64,000 nt of DNA from Atriophallophorus winterbourni (Eukaryota > Platyhelminthes > Trematoda > Plagiorchiida > Microphallidae). The DNA lies in the NCBI GenBank assembly GCA_013407085.1, contig JACCGJ010001899.1, positions 62,001 to 126,000 on the forward strand. The letters are read 5' to 3'. The notes below the pieces were generated by a model. That model worked only from the letters and a program-made list of their open reading frames with translations, did no database searches and was not told the origin of the DNA. A program made the position numbers and the translations under genes. Positions 23,306 to 33,902 of this stretch are shown piece after piece (within the stretch, counting starts at the first letter, position 1; each line of letters begins with the position of its first letter).

Positions 23306-25299
23306 CATAGATGCGAATGTCGGAAATATGTTCCACACAATAGGAACAGTTTGCAGTTCGTGTCAAATTGATCAAGCAGATAAGAGGACAAGTTTGCACA
23401 TGTTTGATTTTTTGGCAAAAAATTCAACATCTGTGGGTTTTGCAACTATAGGCAAAAATAGGTCAATTACGTTAAGAATATAACTTTTGTATATCATTTC
23501 TTCTACAGTCATTATTTCGTTTACATAGTGAGAAAAGGCATACCGTGTTTGATCGCAAGAAGTTTAAAATAATTCTCATAACTTGAAGAGACACCAGTCC
23601 CGAAGGTGTAAATCTAAACTCATCTAATCCTTGATTGTCTTACTTTCAGATACAAGATATAATAATATACCCCGCATATGATTATAAACTTTTCCAAATG
23701 AATCTCTGCGTCACTCAATAAATAGTAGTAAACATTCGATACTACGAGTAACACCTACGGGCAAATAATCGCTTAAATTTTGACATCATAATTTCATAAT
23801 AAAATAAATTGCTCTTATGTTCAGACCTCTTTATTGAATTGGATTAAATTCGTATCACTTTTAGAAAAACACATGCAATGTATCTGGATAAGGCAAATTG
23901 GATGTGAGATCTAATATTGAATACACAACACATAAGGGAAAAAATTGTTTGCGTGTTTGAACTGTCAGATAAATGTACAATGTTCAAATTTTGTAACATT
24001 TTTCAATATGTATCCAAATTGACGTTCTGCTTAGTGACCTTACGGGATTTTATTTTGTATTCATCTGCAAAAAATATATATTGTTTTGTCATTCGTTTGA
24101 GTCATATATTTCAATCGTTATAATAAATAAAAACTAAAAAGCAAATCATAGGAATCTTTCGAAGGATGTCAGATTGATTGAGCTCAGAACCGCCCAATAA
24201 TCCATGGATTTTTCAATCATACGAGACTCTGATTAGAAACTCTGTGATTTGAGGCAATACGGAAAACAACAGATGTCCGACACTTGAAGGATCTGACAAA
24301 TAGACCATCTTTCAGCACCGTCAATGTATACGAAAACTACAATCAATTGACTATATACAAACGCACAATACCTGGTAAACAAACTATGGGAAATAAAAAA
24401 TATCTTAAGTAGCACTCCCACGACGCCATAGCAATAACTTAGACATAGTTTCAACCTCACGTGAGTGATCGCAATCTCTCTATTCAAAAATGACCAGGTT
24501 TTGGAGAGACCGCTAAAGAACAGTTGGGGAAGCATCTGCTTACCACCACGAACGCTCATGCAGTAAGGCAGATACAGACACTGTTCTCGATCTGGAAAAA
24601 ATATAGAGTATAACTAGGAGATCAAATCAGGGTACAGTTTAATCGAAGGTGTAGTTTACCGTTTGCCATCATAAACGCACGCGCATAGGAAAACCCTGTT
24701 AAAAGCAAGTCAGAACGTCGGAAACTGCGCATTTCGCAATTATTGTTAATGGGAGACCGCGATAACTAGACTACAAATTTCGCAAAATGTACGATTACAT
24801 CCTCTTGTATAATCAAGTTTTCCAGCATACACGACAAAGCAATTTGCAACAGACATCTGTCCTATACCTATTTTGAACCGTTGAAGATGTTCAGTATCAC
24901 ACTTCGATGGGTCGGAGCGAGCACCGCGGTCTGCTCTGACAATATTTGAGCAAGGCCAGAAGAGTGGTAAAGCAAGCATAACGAAATCAAACAGTGGATT
25001 GCATTGGTTTCATGTAAACAATGGGGGCTTTCGGGGATCGTATTAAAATTTCAGTGATCAGGACTCTCATTGCACAACCCTGACAGATTACATCACTAAC
25101 ATGTTACCTAAACTAAAATGCAAAGAACCACACTTCAAAATTCGTAGATTAACTATAATATGGTTGAGAATTGGTCGCCAGATCTAACTGGTAAAAGAAT
25201 TGAATCAAGTGCCAGGCCAGCTACTGCTTCTAACTCTGAGAAGCCTAATTTCGGTGATTTCTCGATCATGACAGCTAACCGATAAACTGATTCCTTGCT
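23306..25299. other. Non-coding stretch
   Basis: No gene could be assigned. A possible 48-base minus-strand exon at 24544-24591 is bounded by a good pyrimidine tract ending in ccag and a GTAAGC donor, and encodes a short peptide with CLYLPYC. Nothing connects it to other exons. The stretch is AT-rich and otherwise featureless. Confidence 0.45.
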
Positions 25300-26470
25300 G
25301 GAAACCGCTAACGCTCTCGCTAAATTTTATTCACCTACCCAACCTACTGGAGACAATCGATGACTGAAAGCAGGTAGTGAATGATGGTCGTTCCGTGCAT
25401 GCGTTTTACTTGGAAATCTCAAAGGGGTTTGATCGCGTGGATGATTCTATACTCTCGGGCAAGCAGCATGATGTTGGTAATAATGGGTGCCTTCTTACCT
25501 GTCTGAAAAGTTACATTTTGATCGCAAGGTATTAGTACATATAGATTGTGATGTCTGGGGAAATCAAAGACACTCGTGGTATCCCATAAGGTTCGGTACT
25601 TCGTCCGAATCTCTTTCTAACGCTAAATCAACGAGCTTTCGAAACTTGTCACAGGCAAAATGATTCTTTTTGCGGATGTTGTTAAACTTTGGATGCGAAT
25701 CACATCAAGTTTGGAGTGTTTGCACTAACAAAGCGATTTTGATACATTTTTCAGCTTGTCAGATCGAAACAAATTCCCATTTAACCAAAGAAAGTGTAAA
25801 ATGTCGCAAATAGGCAAAGATCCTTCATGTTTATGCAATCATGGATCAAAACAACTTAAATGGGCAACCAAAGAAAAAGACTTCGTCGTATTGTTTTATG
25901 GAAGTCTTGAGAATAACATGCAATGCGAAGCAGTGTAAAACCAAGCTTGACGTATGCTAGTTATGCTACGGCGTAATTTCTGACATTTATCCCGTGAATC
26001 ATTTCGCATGCTCGTGAATACGTTTATTTATTTGGTAATAGATTACTCAGTGGAAGCTTGGGTACCATGAGTACAAAAGGAGATCAAGCTGCTTGAGACG
26101 ATTTATCACAGAGCAACTAAAATGTTTGGTTGTTTTTGCAGTCTACAATATGAGAATCGACTTTTTTATCTTATTTTGGATACAATGCTTCACAGACGGG
26201 TTAGATTTGATCTTATCCTAACTTATAATATAACGAACTCAAAGGTGCACCGTCTAAGGTATATATTTCGCCTCCGGTCAAGCTATGCCACGCGTACTCA
26301 CCCACTGGCAATTGAGATTCCACATTCTCAACACAAGTGCAGTCGTTTATTCTATTGCGTACGCGTTTATTTCCTATGAAACTCCCTACCGTCAGATGTT
26401 TTCCAATCACATGGTGAAAAGATTTTCAAGAACGATTTGAAAATATTTATAGGTAGTGATTTCGCCCTAC
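25300..26470 (+). pseudogene. CR1-type reverse transcriptase relic, RT to C-terminus
   Basis: Read through many frameshifts and stops, the plus strand follows the second half of a CR1-superfamily ORF2. The catalytic block appears as YLEISKGFDRVDDSIL near 25410-25450 (family pattern YLDFSKAFDRVDHxxL). After a degraded FADD (ffFCGCC region near 25670), NQRKCK is at about 25785-25800. Then come a pair of blocks like DYSVEAWVP and KLLETIYHRATKM (26041-26125) and RVRFDLILTYNI near 26200. The usual ending, NSLP, is near 26380. The order and spacing fit one element. No frame longer than 85 codons survives, so it is an old, fixed insertion. Confidence 0.8.
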
Positions 26471-27289
26471 ATATATGTTTATATAACATGATCTTCATCC
26501 AAGCGAATATGTTTTTTTCATCATACCGAGACATTACATTGAATTTGTTTCTATCTACAAAGCTGTCAATTTTACTAATAGCTTAATTTCATTTCGTATA
26601 TATATTTATTATCCTTATAAGAATATCCTGTGGTGTTTTACATGTACGCGGTTCTTTATTCCATAAATTCTTGAATATTGAATCTTGAACTTTTTCCTCA
26701 CATGAAAGCAAAATTGGCATTTATAAGGGAGACCGTTATCCTGTGAATAACAAAGTCAGAACTGGCGTTCTAATGTCCGGTCACGGACATACACATACCT
26801 GATTAGTGATGTAAACCACTGTAGGTTTAGTGTGCTTAAATCCTACTTGTAGGAAGTCATATACTACTCACCCTAGAATCTGATTTCAAACAAATTTTAG
26901 CCATCGTGTTGAAATTGGAGTATTGTCAATGTATACAAACTGTCACCGGTGGTGTATTTTACCAAAAATAGGAGTTACCTGAGTCCACATTTAAAAGCTA
27001 AATTTCCATTTGCAAATAAAGATTTAACCTTGACTGCAATAAAAAGATAGATCATCATCAGAAGGGTCAAAATAATATGTAATTTACAGAGAACCTTTTC
27101 AAAATCCACGATTCCAAATTGGTGACGATTTAAATAACATAATTGCAAAAACGCAACTGATGTTAACATAAGAGGATTTGTAAGCTTATTCAAATTGTTA
27201 GTCTCTGTACAGAAGGATAAAGACTGAGTTCACGTTTATTTAACATTTCTGGAATATTCTAAATCGGTTAGAATTTACTGCTGTAACGG
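26471..27289. other. Non-coding stretch
   Basis: Nothing was recognised between the CR1 relic and the Penelope-like element. Confidence 0.5.
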
Positions 27290-27316
27290 TGATCGCGACC
27301 GCAAGTTTTTGCGTCA

Positions 27317-27540
27317 TCATATCAACGAGTTGACCGCGAAAACGTTCTGTACCACTGGAACGACGTTCGGGTATTTATAAAGTCGCTTGTGTGCATTGGA
27401 GATCACAGTTCGAATCCATTCTTTGGTTTGATGTTTTGCCAGCTGTTGTGCTTGGAAAGTATTGATGGCCGGTTTTCGTTTTACTGACTTCGGGAACACG
27501 TCTCGTCGTTGGCATTCGTGTAAAAAGAAAAGCTGCTTGT
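27317..27540 (-). pseudogene. N-terminal fragment of a second PLE open frame
   Basis: The peptide starts FFLHECQRRDVFPKSVKRKP and continues through INTFQAQQLAKHQTKEWI. This fits the conserved opening of PLE proteins (pattern: ECxRxxVxPKSLRxxPPIxTxxA). It is cut off after about 75 codons at a stop near 27317, so the RT that should follow is absent. Its position just downstream of the terminal repeat shows that this is the beginning of another copy. Confidence 0.7.
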
Positions 27541-27621
27541 GGGTAGCTGCGATTTTTCTACTGAATGTTTCCCAACATCTTGCATGTTTTATGTATTAAG
27601 CCCATGATTGTTCTATATAGT

Positions 27622-27862
27622 TTTGAAAACACGTAGCTGAGGTACAGGATTGTAAGACAATGTTGTTCTTAGAGCCCATATGGTTGATTGCGAACGTTTC
27701 TTCACCAATCTAATGACATCATCAGCGAAACTTCTTTCGAAGTGATTGGGCAACTGGCGATATTCAAATATATTCGCTTCTCTGCGATCTCATCTAGTGT
27801 GATTGTCTGATCTACTTGATTGTGCCCTTTGTTGCGTGTTCCCATTGATCCTTGGATTGGAT
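27622..27862 (-). repeat. PLE terminal repeat (pseudo-LTR), minus orientation
   Basis: The repeat has about 80 percent identity by eye to 28487-28735, which lies in the opposite orientation. Shared blocks include caatcacactagatga, gcagagaa(a/g)cgaata, ttcgaaagaagtt, gctgatgatgtcat and cttacaatcct(t/g)tacctcagc. It contains a hammerhead-like motif, as PLE terminal repeats commonly do. It lies between the PLE C-terminus and the next copy's N-terminus. Confidence 0.8.
27687..27730 (-). ncRNA. Hammerhead ribozyme motif in PLE terminal repeat (minus)
   Basis: On the minus strand the core ctgatga occupies 27725-27719. It is followed by a stem II of tcatt/ggtga with a five-base loop and by gaaac at 27700-27696. 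Next is gtt, a possible cleavage triplet, and then cgcaa. Stem I would pair tttcg (just upstream of the core) with cgcaa, with one mismatch. The motif is probably a decayed version of the plus-strand copy. PLE hammerheads of this minimal type I form are an established finding. Confidence 0.5.
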
Positions 27863-28480
27863 CCAATTGAATGTGTTCATTGATTGATGATGCTGTTGAA
27901 TGACATGCTTCAAACAACACTCGTATATGTCGAGTTCTGCCTTTTGCGATTATCTCTGTTTCATCTTAATTGAACTCGTGTCCTTCTTGATCCATGTGCG
28001 CCGATATTACCGACTTGTGATCAAGTCGTCCAGTAGCCAATTTGTGTTCGTGTATCGTTTACTCTAATCTTCTGTCCGATATAGTTCTTGTCACAATTAG
28101 AACATGGAATTCTGTACCCGACGTTGTTTTTTTCTTTATTTGCAAACGTTTTCTTGATTTTCACCGGTGAGTTCTCAGAGTAGACATCGATTTGTGTGTG
28201 ACATTGATTCCGAGCGGACGTAATATGCTTGCCCTAATTTCTAAAATATTTTTTATATACGGGTGTGTCGCTCTTGCTGTGTTTGTATTGTTTTCGTGTG
28301 AGTGAATTGCTACGTTTTTGTTGCGGATGATGAATCCTCTTGAGTAGCCGTTTTTCTGTAATAGTTTGAATAAATATTTCTTGCAAGTCTGGGAGGTGTG
28401 CTAAAGTCACAGTAAATCTCAGAATAAATGCAAGAAAATATTCGCCACAGAATAATTCCCGCACTTGTTACGATCTAAGA
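27863..28480 (-). pseudogene. PLE C-terminal region with GIY-YIG endonuclease relic
   Basis: The minus strand encodes, in one frame, LLQKNGYSRGFIIRNKN (about 28375-28320) and then ATHPYIKN followed by LEIRASILRPLGINVTHKS (about 28270-28190). These match the linker before the PLE endonuclease. In another frame it encodes VGYRIPCSNCDKNYIGQ (28120-28072), which carries the GIY (GYR) and YIG signatures with the Cys pair typical of PLE nucleases. A stop follows, and the ending contains SSINEHIQLDP. Several stops and shifts make it non-functional. Confidence 0.8.
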
Positions 28481-28486
28481 GCATCC

Positions 28487-28735
28487 ATTTCTGTCGTGCG
28501 ATGAGAAAACAGCAACAAAGTGCATAGTCAAGAAGATAAGCCAATCACACTAGATGAAATCGCAGAGAAACGAATAAATTCGAATATCGCCCGTCGCCCA
28601 ATCATTTCGAAAGAAGTTGTGCTGATGATGTCATCTAGTTTGGTGAGGAAAACGTCCGCAATCAACCACATCAACTTGCAGAACAACTATGTCTTACAAT
28701 CCTTTACCTCAGCTACGTGTTTCCAAAACCGTTGG
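28487..28735 (+). repeat. PLE terminal repeat fragment, inverted relative to the element
   Basis: This second copy of the terminal repeat lies head-on to the minus-strand element, about 630 bases from its counterpart at 27622-27862. Inverted, truncated fragments next to the main body are frequent in PLE insertions. An open frame across it (containing ITLDEIAEKRINSNI) is only the repeat read through, because the same peptide appears from the other repeat. Confidence 0.8.
28617..28661 (+). ncRNA. Hammerhead ribozyme motif in PLE terminal repeat (plus)
   Basis: The order is stem I strand ttgtg (28617-28621), core ctgatga (28622-28628), and stem II tcatc/ggtga (28631-28635 and 28642-28646) with loop tagttt. 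Next is gaaa (28648-28651), a one-pair stem III with a three-base loop, the cleavage triplet gtc (28654-28656), and stem I return strand cgcaa (28657-28661). Stem I is four Watson-Crick pairs and one G-T wobble. All parts of a minimal type I hammerhead are in order, with the predicted cut after 28656. Short stems I and III suggest weak activity alone, perhaps needing a dimer. Confidence 0.65.
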
Positions 28736-28739
28736 ATTC

Positions 28740-29214
28740 ACCTTTGATTTCGGTGTTCCCTAATATACAACATTGCTTAAAAATCGAAATGCTTACACAT
28801 TCTAACCTAAATTAGAAATGTGTTTGCGAAATTATGTATGTTTTGCGTCGAAAAACACGTTGGCATGCTTGCGCGATAGCATAGTTTAAAACTGAAAGTT
28901 GCAGGTTTACAAATTGCTGCATGATGATTGCGAAAGAAATCGCTACTTAGAGAAGCAAGACAAATAACAGAACATTCAACGAATGGATGCCGACCGCACG
29001 GTAATGACCCTCGTACAAAGGATTGAAAGGCTTGATGATAGATGTCAGTCAGGTCATCAATCAAATGCTTTCCATTTGTTTTCCAAAATTATTTAATGAG
29101 TGTGTAAGGGGCTCCTTTAGAGAGCTATATTGAGGAAAACGTGTTAACAAAATAAGTGGAATTATAATATAAAAACGAATACCAAGACAAATTTCAGGGA
29201 TATTTGTGCTAGAT
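28740..29214. other. Non-coding stretch
   Basis: Nothing was recognised. An 85-codon minus-strand frame at 28807-29064 has no family resemblance. Confidence 0.5.
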
Positions 29215-29905
29215 TACGTTGGACTCGTGGTAGACGAGTGGACAATGAAGTTGGTTTGACGTACTCTTACGTAGAGATTTATAAAGCTTTTGATTGAGTC
29301 AATCAACATTTGCTACGTCAACAATTGATACGTTTCGGAATATGTGAACCACTCCTCTATTGGTTGTCCGACCACCTGTTAGTCTGAAATGCCCTAGTTA
29401 AAGCTAACCTAGTGCCATCCAAATGTTCTTCAATACCGCCAACACAGTCCAAAAAGGATCAGTGCTAAGCATGCTCCTCGTTCTATTAAACATAAACGCC
29501 CCCCTCATATAATATAAATTGGCGATGTTCATGGATAATATGACGAATTCGGACGCCATTCTGTTCTGCAGATTATTGTAATGAACTGAAAATTGATTTG
29601 GACAACCTGTGAAATTGGGCAGCCATGAATAGTATGACATTCAACGTAAAGAAATGTAAGATGCTCCACCTTGGCAAGAATGTTCCTTGGGAAATAAAAA
29701 CTTGACTTGGAAATCTTTGGAAAAATATTTTGTTTAGAGATTAGTGGAAACCGGAAGATCACGTTTTTTTGCCAGCGATATATATCGACAGGCCAACCGA
29801 TCGTTAGGAATATTTTTGAGAATATTCGGAAGATTCTTTTAACGTTACTAATTATAATGAACGTCTATCATCGGCAGACTAAAGAAAAACGGTAGAATTT
29901 TGAAC
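29215..29905 (+). pseudogene. CR1-type reverse transcriptase relic, central RT
   Basis: With frame changes, the plus strand reads YVEIYKAFD, a stop, then VNQHLLRQQLIRFGI at 29268-29345. This is the RT catalytic block and following helix (pattern DFxKAFDxVxHxxLLxKLxxxGI). Further on are LKIDLDNL, NWAAMNSMTFNVKKCKMLHLG at about 29585-29680, matching the post-FADD block (pattern LxNWSxxNxLxFNxxKCKxLxxG). The FADD region itself is unrecognisable. The ends are vague and the element is heavily decayed. It is the same general family as the other CR1-type relics, but too eroded to say whether it is the same subfamily. Confidence 0.75.
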
Positions 29906-31100
29906 TCCGTGGTGTCACGAAAATATTGCTCTCTTTGTTACAATCTATCACAGTGCAACAATGTTAGTGATGGGTCTTTACAATGTTCCATGCCGCGAAA
30001 GATTGCGACTTCTGTGTATATTTTAGTTTGAGCGGGGCCTTTGAATCGGACCTGCTCAAATAAATTTTTCTACGCATTTTTCTTTTTTTCAAATCAATAT
30101 GGAAACCTTTTTTGTTATTTTAAACTTTTCAACATATTTCTATGTAATCGTAGGACGATAGATGCCCCACACGCTTTAAATGCTGTGCAAATTTTAAAAA
30201 CTGGGGATTTGCTGCGCCGGTCAGAAAATTGAAAAGAAAACTTCTGTATGTTGATTTTTACAATTCGTCAACTTTTATCACATCGCTTAATACCGGTGTA
30301 GACAAAATCGAAGCTTTTCTGGAATTGAATGTGGATGACAATCTCAAATTTTTCGAATTAAACTCTTTTGTAATATTCAATACCTGCATTGAAAACTTAT
30401 GTGGTTAAATTATTTTGATTCGCTGAAAATTTCTTCTACTTCTTGTTCTTCTATATGACTTTACATTGAGGAATATACGGAGCGATCATATTCAGATCTG
30501 TTGAATTGTATCTCTGAATTAATACATTTGCTTGATGTGCGTAATCAAAAAGTGACACGCGGATATACTTTTTTTAAGTTCTTGTGTTGATAGTCGACGC
30601 CATCTTTTTTCATTGGAATTCCCTACCCAAAATGTGGTGGTCTTTTCTTGCCCAGCGGTGTTCATGGCGAAACTGGACTTACTCATGCAAAAGAACAACA
30701 TTCGTGTACGTTACATTCGATATTCTCTATTACGTTCATACTATTTTATTTTTCCCCTTTGCATTCATACCTTAATCCTTGATGATGTGCAGTATTTATT
30801 TTTCCCCTTTCCATTCATACCTTAATACTTGATGATGTAAAGTATTAAATTTGTTTAACTATAAATCCTTGTATACTTATGTTCTGTAACTCATGAATAA
30901 ATTCAGCAATGAACTTGTAGTGGGGTGTGTGCGATGGCATTCATATTTTTCTAGATATTTCAATCGATTAGTTTACTTTGTTTTTCCAAGTATTTTGATT
31001 ATCATGCATTCAATCTTTAGATAGCTTGTTCAAAACTGCTGAATTGTTCAACTTCGCAAATTATCCATGCAATCACGTTCTAATTCCTTGCACACATATC
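29906..31100. other. Non-coding stretch with a small tandem repeat
   Basis: Apart from the 50-base tandem duplication at 30746-30845, nothing was recognised. Open frames here (30041, 30584, 30613) are hydrophobic or low-complexity and have no family match. Confidence 0.5.
30746..30845. repeat. Tandem repeat, two copies of 50 bases
   Basis: The unit starts ttatttttcccctttgcatt (30746) and recurs at 30796 with g/c at one position plus three other differences. It is a simple recent tandem duplication with no coding consequence. Confidence 0.9.
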
Positions 31101-31103
31101 GCA

Positions 31104-31196
31104 GTTGTCCCCGATTTGATGATCCTTTTGATGATGCTACAATTGACGGGAACGGTTGTGGACCTCAAAAGTTCTTCAGGGTTCATCGATTGACCT
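31104..31196 (+). other. Possible exon with group XII phospholipase A2-like block
   Basis: After a possible acceptor (catatcgcag) the plus strand encodes CPRFDDPFDDATIDGNGCGP followed by QKFFRVHRLTL, and the frame meets a G|GT donor-like site at 31196. NGCG followed by a hydrophobic stretch resembles the segment just before the Ca-binding/active-site CCxxHD of group XII secreted PLA2. No CCxxHD exon was found downstream, so this is a weak, motif-level hint. It could be an orphan exon, a relic or chance. Confidence 0.22.
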
Positions 31197-31826
31197 TAGG
31201 TTGGTAAACACCGGAAGTGAAAATAGTGCTCGAAAATCAAGCTGTTTAATCTGACAAAAAGTACTTGTTGAGCAAATTAACGGGTGTGTCACATTCCCCA
31301 TACTTTGCTCATCCATGAATGCCGTGAGTGCCTAACGAAGAATCGGTTTCTGATTCTCTGTTCGAACATCGTGTTTCGTTGTACGAAACCCATGTAACAG
31401 TTGCGCTCAAGTATAACATTTGTTTACCACTATACCACTAATTCTATGCGAATTGAACTGTCTTCACCTGATAACGGCAAACGGCCGGAATCAGGTAGTG
31501 GTGTGTAAGTGCGGGGGATATGAGTAACACATTACATTGGTCATCCGTAATCACCTTAAGTGCTTGATAAAAAAATCACATTATGATGCTGTGGTTGAAA
31601 ATCGTGGTTCGTTGTACGATACCTATTTCCAATTCCTAAACTAAGCTAAAACGTCGATGAGCACAGGTTTATGGGATATATTTCACTTGTAAATATCATT
31701 TTATGTCAAAGGGACGGTGACAATGCTTGTCATTCCTTCATAGTCCTTGTTTCACTATTTTCATTGAAACAAACTTTATTTTTATTCTCCTCATCGTAAT
31801 ATGCCGCTGATCTGCCAATCATCGAA

Positions 31827-32155
31827 TTTTACCGACAAAAGTGGAAAACTGTCAGTATCTATCATTAGGCGACCAATATTTGGAGTCGAAAGACGAATAT
31901 TTTAATGCAATATGAATGTTGTAGATAGCAGCAACGGGGATGTGGAGAATATATTTACCTTCCCATTACACCAAAAATTATTACCTCAAGTAATACCAAA
32001 GTGACGGAAAGATACACTATGATTCAGCAGTCTCAAATCAACAAAAAATTTCAATAACAAATTTACCGTTATTGTTGTCAAATGCATTTGGATTAACGTA
32101 TCAGTCTATTCATTTTTAATGATTCGCGTGCATAATACAATCAAACAAGTTTGGG
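31827..32155 (+). repeat. Inverted repeat, left arm
   Basis: This arm pairs with the reverse complement of 33903-34204. Shared blocks in order are ttaccgacaaaagtggaaaa, gtagatag.ag.aacgg, aattattacc.caagta, cagcagt.tcaaa, aataacaaatttaccg and taatac.atcaa.caag. Identity is roughly 75 percent with several indels. The arms are separated by about 1.75 kb. They could be long terminal inverted repeats of a DNA transposon or an inverted pair of one dispersed repeat. No target-site duplication was seen. Confidence 0.75.
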
Positions 32156-32327
32156 CAGAAAAAGTGATTCACTAGCAGGAAAGAAAATTCGAACTAATAC
32201 CATCGAATTCCACATGAGTCTAAATCTAGGTATATCGTTTCTAACTTGCCAATCGCTCGGTCGAACCAGGTTCGTCTAAAGCTTTATTCGTATCTGCTGC
32301 AAGTTTATTGAGTTCATTCAAATCAGC

Positions 32328-32693
32328 TTAAAATTTAATCTTTTTGGTTTGTCTTCTACGAATTTTGTCGCGTACACGATTTACTAAGAAAACGTTTTGT
32401 CCAGCAATCTGAAGACTTCCAACGATAATTTTTGGTGCAATATTGCCACGGGAAAGCGTTGCTGCTAATCTCTGTAATGGACATGTAGGAAAATAAGCAA
32501 AATTTACGTGGTCTTGAGGATCAGAATGATGAGTCGATTCACAAATATCAACTGAAACTTGTTCGATATAACGTTTCGCGATTCTCGGACAACATAAAGA
32601 TATTGAGTTATATCGGTAGCCAAGGAGACAGTCTGCTATTAAAAAAGGATCTTGATACGCTTCACAATGGGTCGTCAAAGAGTTAACTGCCAT
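32328..32693 (-). other. Open frame of doubtful status (121 codons)
   Basis: The minus-strand frame from ATG 32693 to a stop at 32328 lies between the inverted repeat arms. The peptide has nine cysteines, a middle segment with ICESTHHSDPQDHVNF and a basic tail DKIRRRQTKKIKF. It does not resemble transposases I know, nor any other family I recognise. At this base composition about one frame of this length is expected by chance in 64 kb, so length alone is no argument. It is not in the duplicated part visible here, so conservation cannot be tested within the window. Confidence 0.25.
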
Positions 32694-32779
32694 TTAACTT
32701 CATCAAATATAGGTTCATGAAGAGGGAAAATGGAGTAGATTTCATATATCGTTTAGTTTAACATGTCCCTGAAATTTGC

Positions 32780-33110
32780 AGTGTAGATTCAGATGTCGGA
32801 ATAGGCTCCGATTTGGAATACGCACTTCCAACGTTCGCTGCCTTTAGAAATGCAACATGTGCCCCCGACCAACTTAAACGGGTATTTGGGAAATTTTCGA
32901 CCAAGATATGGCCATGGATCATGAATATATTATTGAGACCATTCATTGAATACGGTTTGCAGACATGGTATCCATGACTCAAGATGAATGTAGAACTTAT
33001 GCAGCGAATATATCACCGCTTGAGAAAACTAGTTCTCAGCTCACCTTGGGTTGTTCCACATTCCCTATGGACGAATCAAAAGAGACGTACTCCTAATTTA
33101 TTAAAAATTC
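32780..33110 (+). pseudogene. CR1-type RT relic, C-terminal block
   Basis: The plus strand reads LKRVFGKFSTKIW, then LLRPFIEYGLQTWYP, a stop, and LKMNVELMQRIYHRLRKLV at about 32875-33032. This is the conserved C-terminal signature of CR1-superfamily ORF2 (pattern RPHLEYxxQxWxPxLKKDIxLLExxQRRATK). Only this part is recognisable. It lies between the inverted repeat arms, so it inserted into, or was carried by, that structure. Confidence 0.75.
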
Positions 33111-33902
33111 CCTAATCGTTTACAGAGCTGAGCCAAGCGAAATGTTACGAGGAATATTCTGACACAGGAATATATGCTGGTTGAGTAACTTCTATGGCCG
33201 TGAGCGGTGGCGAAGGCGTACCTGCTATTTTCCTTTGTTAACAGAACGTTCCGAAATCTCACGTTGGGACGGAAGGTTTTTCATATATTCGTTTGTCCAG
33301 ACTTTCTGAATAATCTGGCAGAAAAAGCTTAGAGCATCTGGCTTGATCTTTGTTTCGGAGTAACAAAGAATTCCATATCATCCAAACATATACAAAATGA
33401 ATATCATTCAACAAACATATACAAAAAGGAAAACCTTGTTATATATACAGACAGCACTGTAACTGACATCTAAAGATTTGCGGGTATCAAATGCGCTAAA
33501 TGAATAAGTTCGTGACAACTCGTTTTATTAGGGTCAATCGCTTTATAGAACATCACTCACTTTAAAATGTTGTACCTTCCGAGCTTCGGAAGGTTGTAAG
33601 TGTCGTACGTTACGGAAAATTTACTGATCCCATCAGAAATTCATATCATAGAGAAAATATCTTTCGATTGAAAATATCTTTAAGACTGATGAATAAATTC
33701 CGATGCGTATGAACGGGAGAGAATCGAAGGTAAATGTAACTTTGGATAAATAATTTAATAGCTTGAAATATAGAACGGTTGAAATTCCAGCAAACCGATT
33801 TAAAATCGACGTCAAAAACGGACTCAGACATTCTGAGTTCTAAGTTCTGTGTAGTCATGAAATACATGGACATTATTTTAAAACAGCAGTTGCAACAATC
33901 CT
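33111..33902. other. Non-coding stretch
   Basis: Nothing was recognised except a perfect hairpin at 33574-33594 (arms accttccga and tcggaaggt, loop gct). Confidence 0.5.

Larger units (their letters stand above)
27290..28480 (-). mobile_element. Penelope-like element, two partial copies joined head to tail
   Basis: On the minus strand the order is as follows: C-terminal RT linker plus GIY-YIG endonuclease (28480 to 27863), then a terminal repeat of about 240 bases (27862 to 27622), then the start of a PLE open frame (27540 to 27317). A C-terminus followed by terminal repeat and a new N-terminus is what tandem, partly truncated PLE insertions look like. PLEs encode an RT related to telomerase plus a GIY-YIG nuclease and often carry pseudo-LTRs. 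Most of the RT is missing here. The reading frame changes at least twice. Only this one locus was found in the window. Confidence 0.8.

Noticed and set aside
27405..27425. tRNA T-loop-like string gttcgaatcc
   Set aside because: It falls inside PLE coding sequence, and no matching A box, anticodon arm or acceptor stem surrounds it.
28520..28747. 75-codon plus-strand frame as a gene
   Set aside because: The same peptide is produced by the inverted copy at 27702-27920. It is the PLE terminal repeat read in an open frame.
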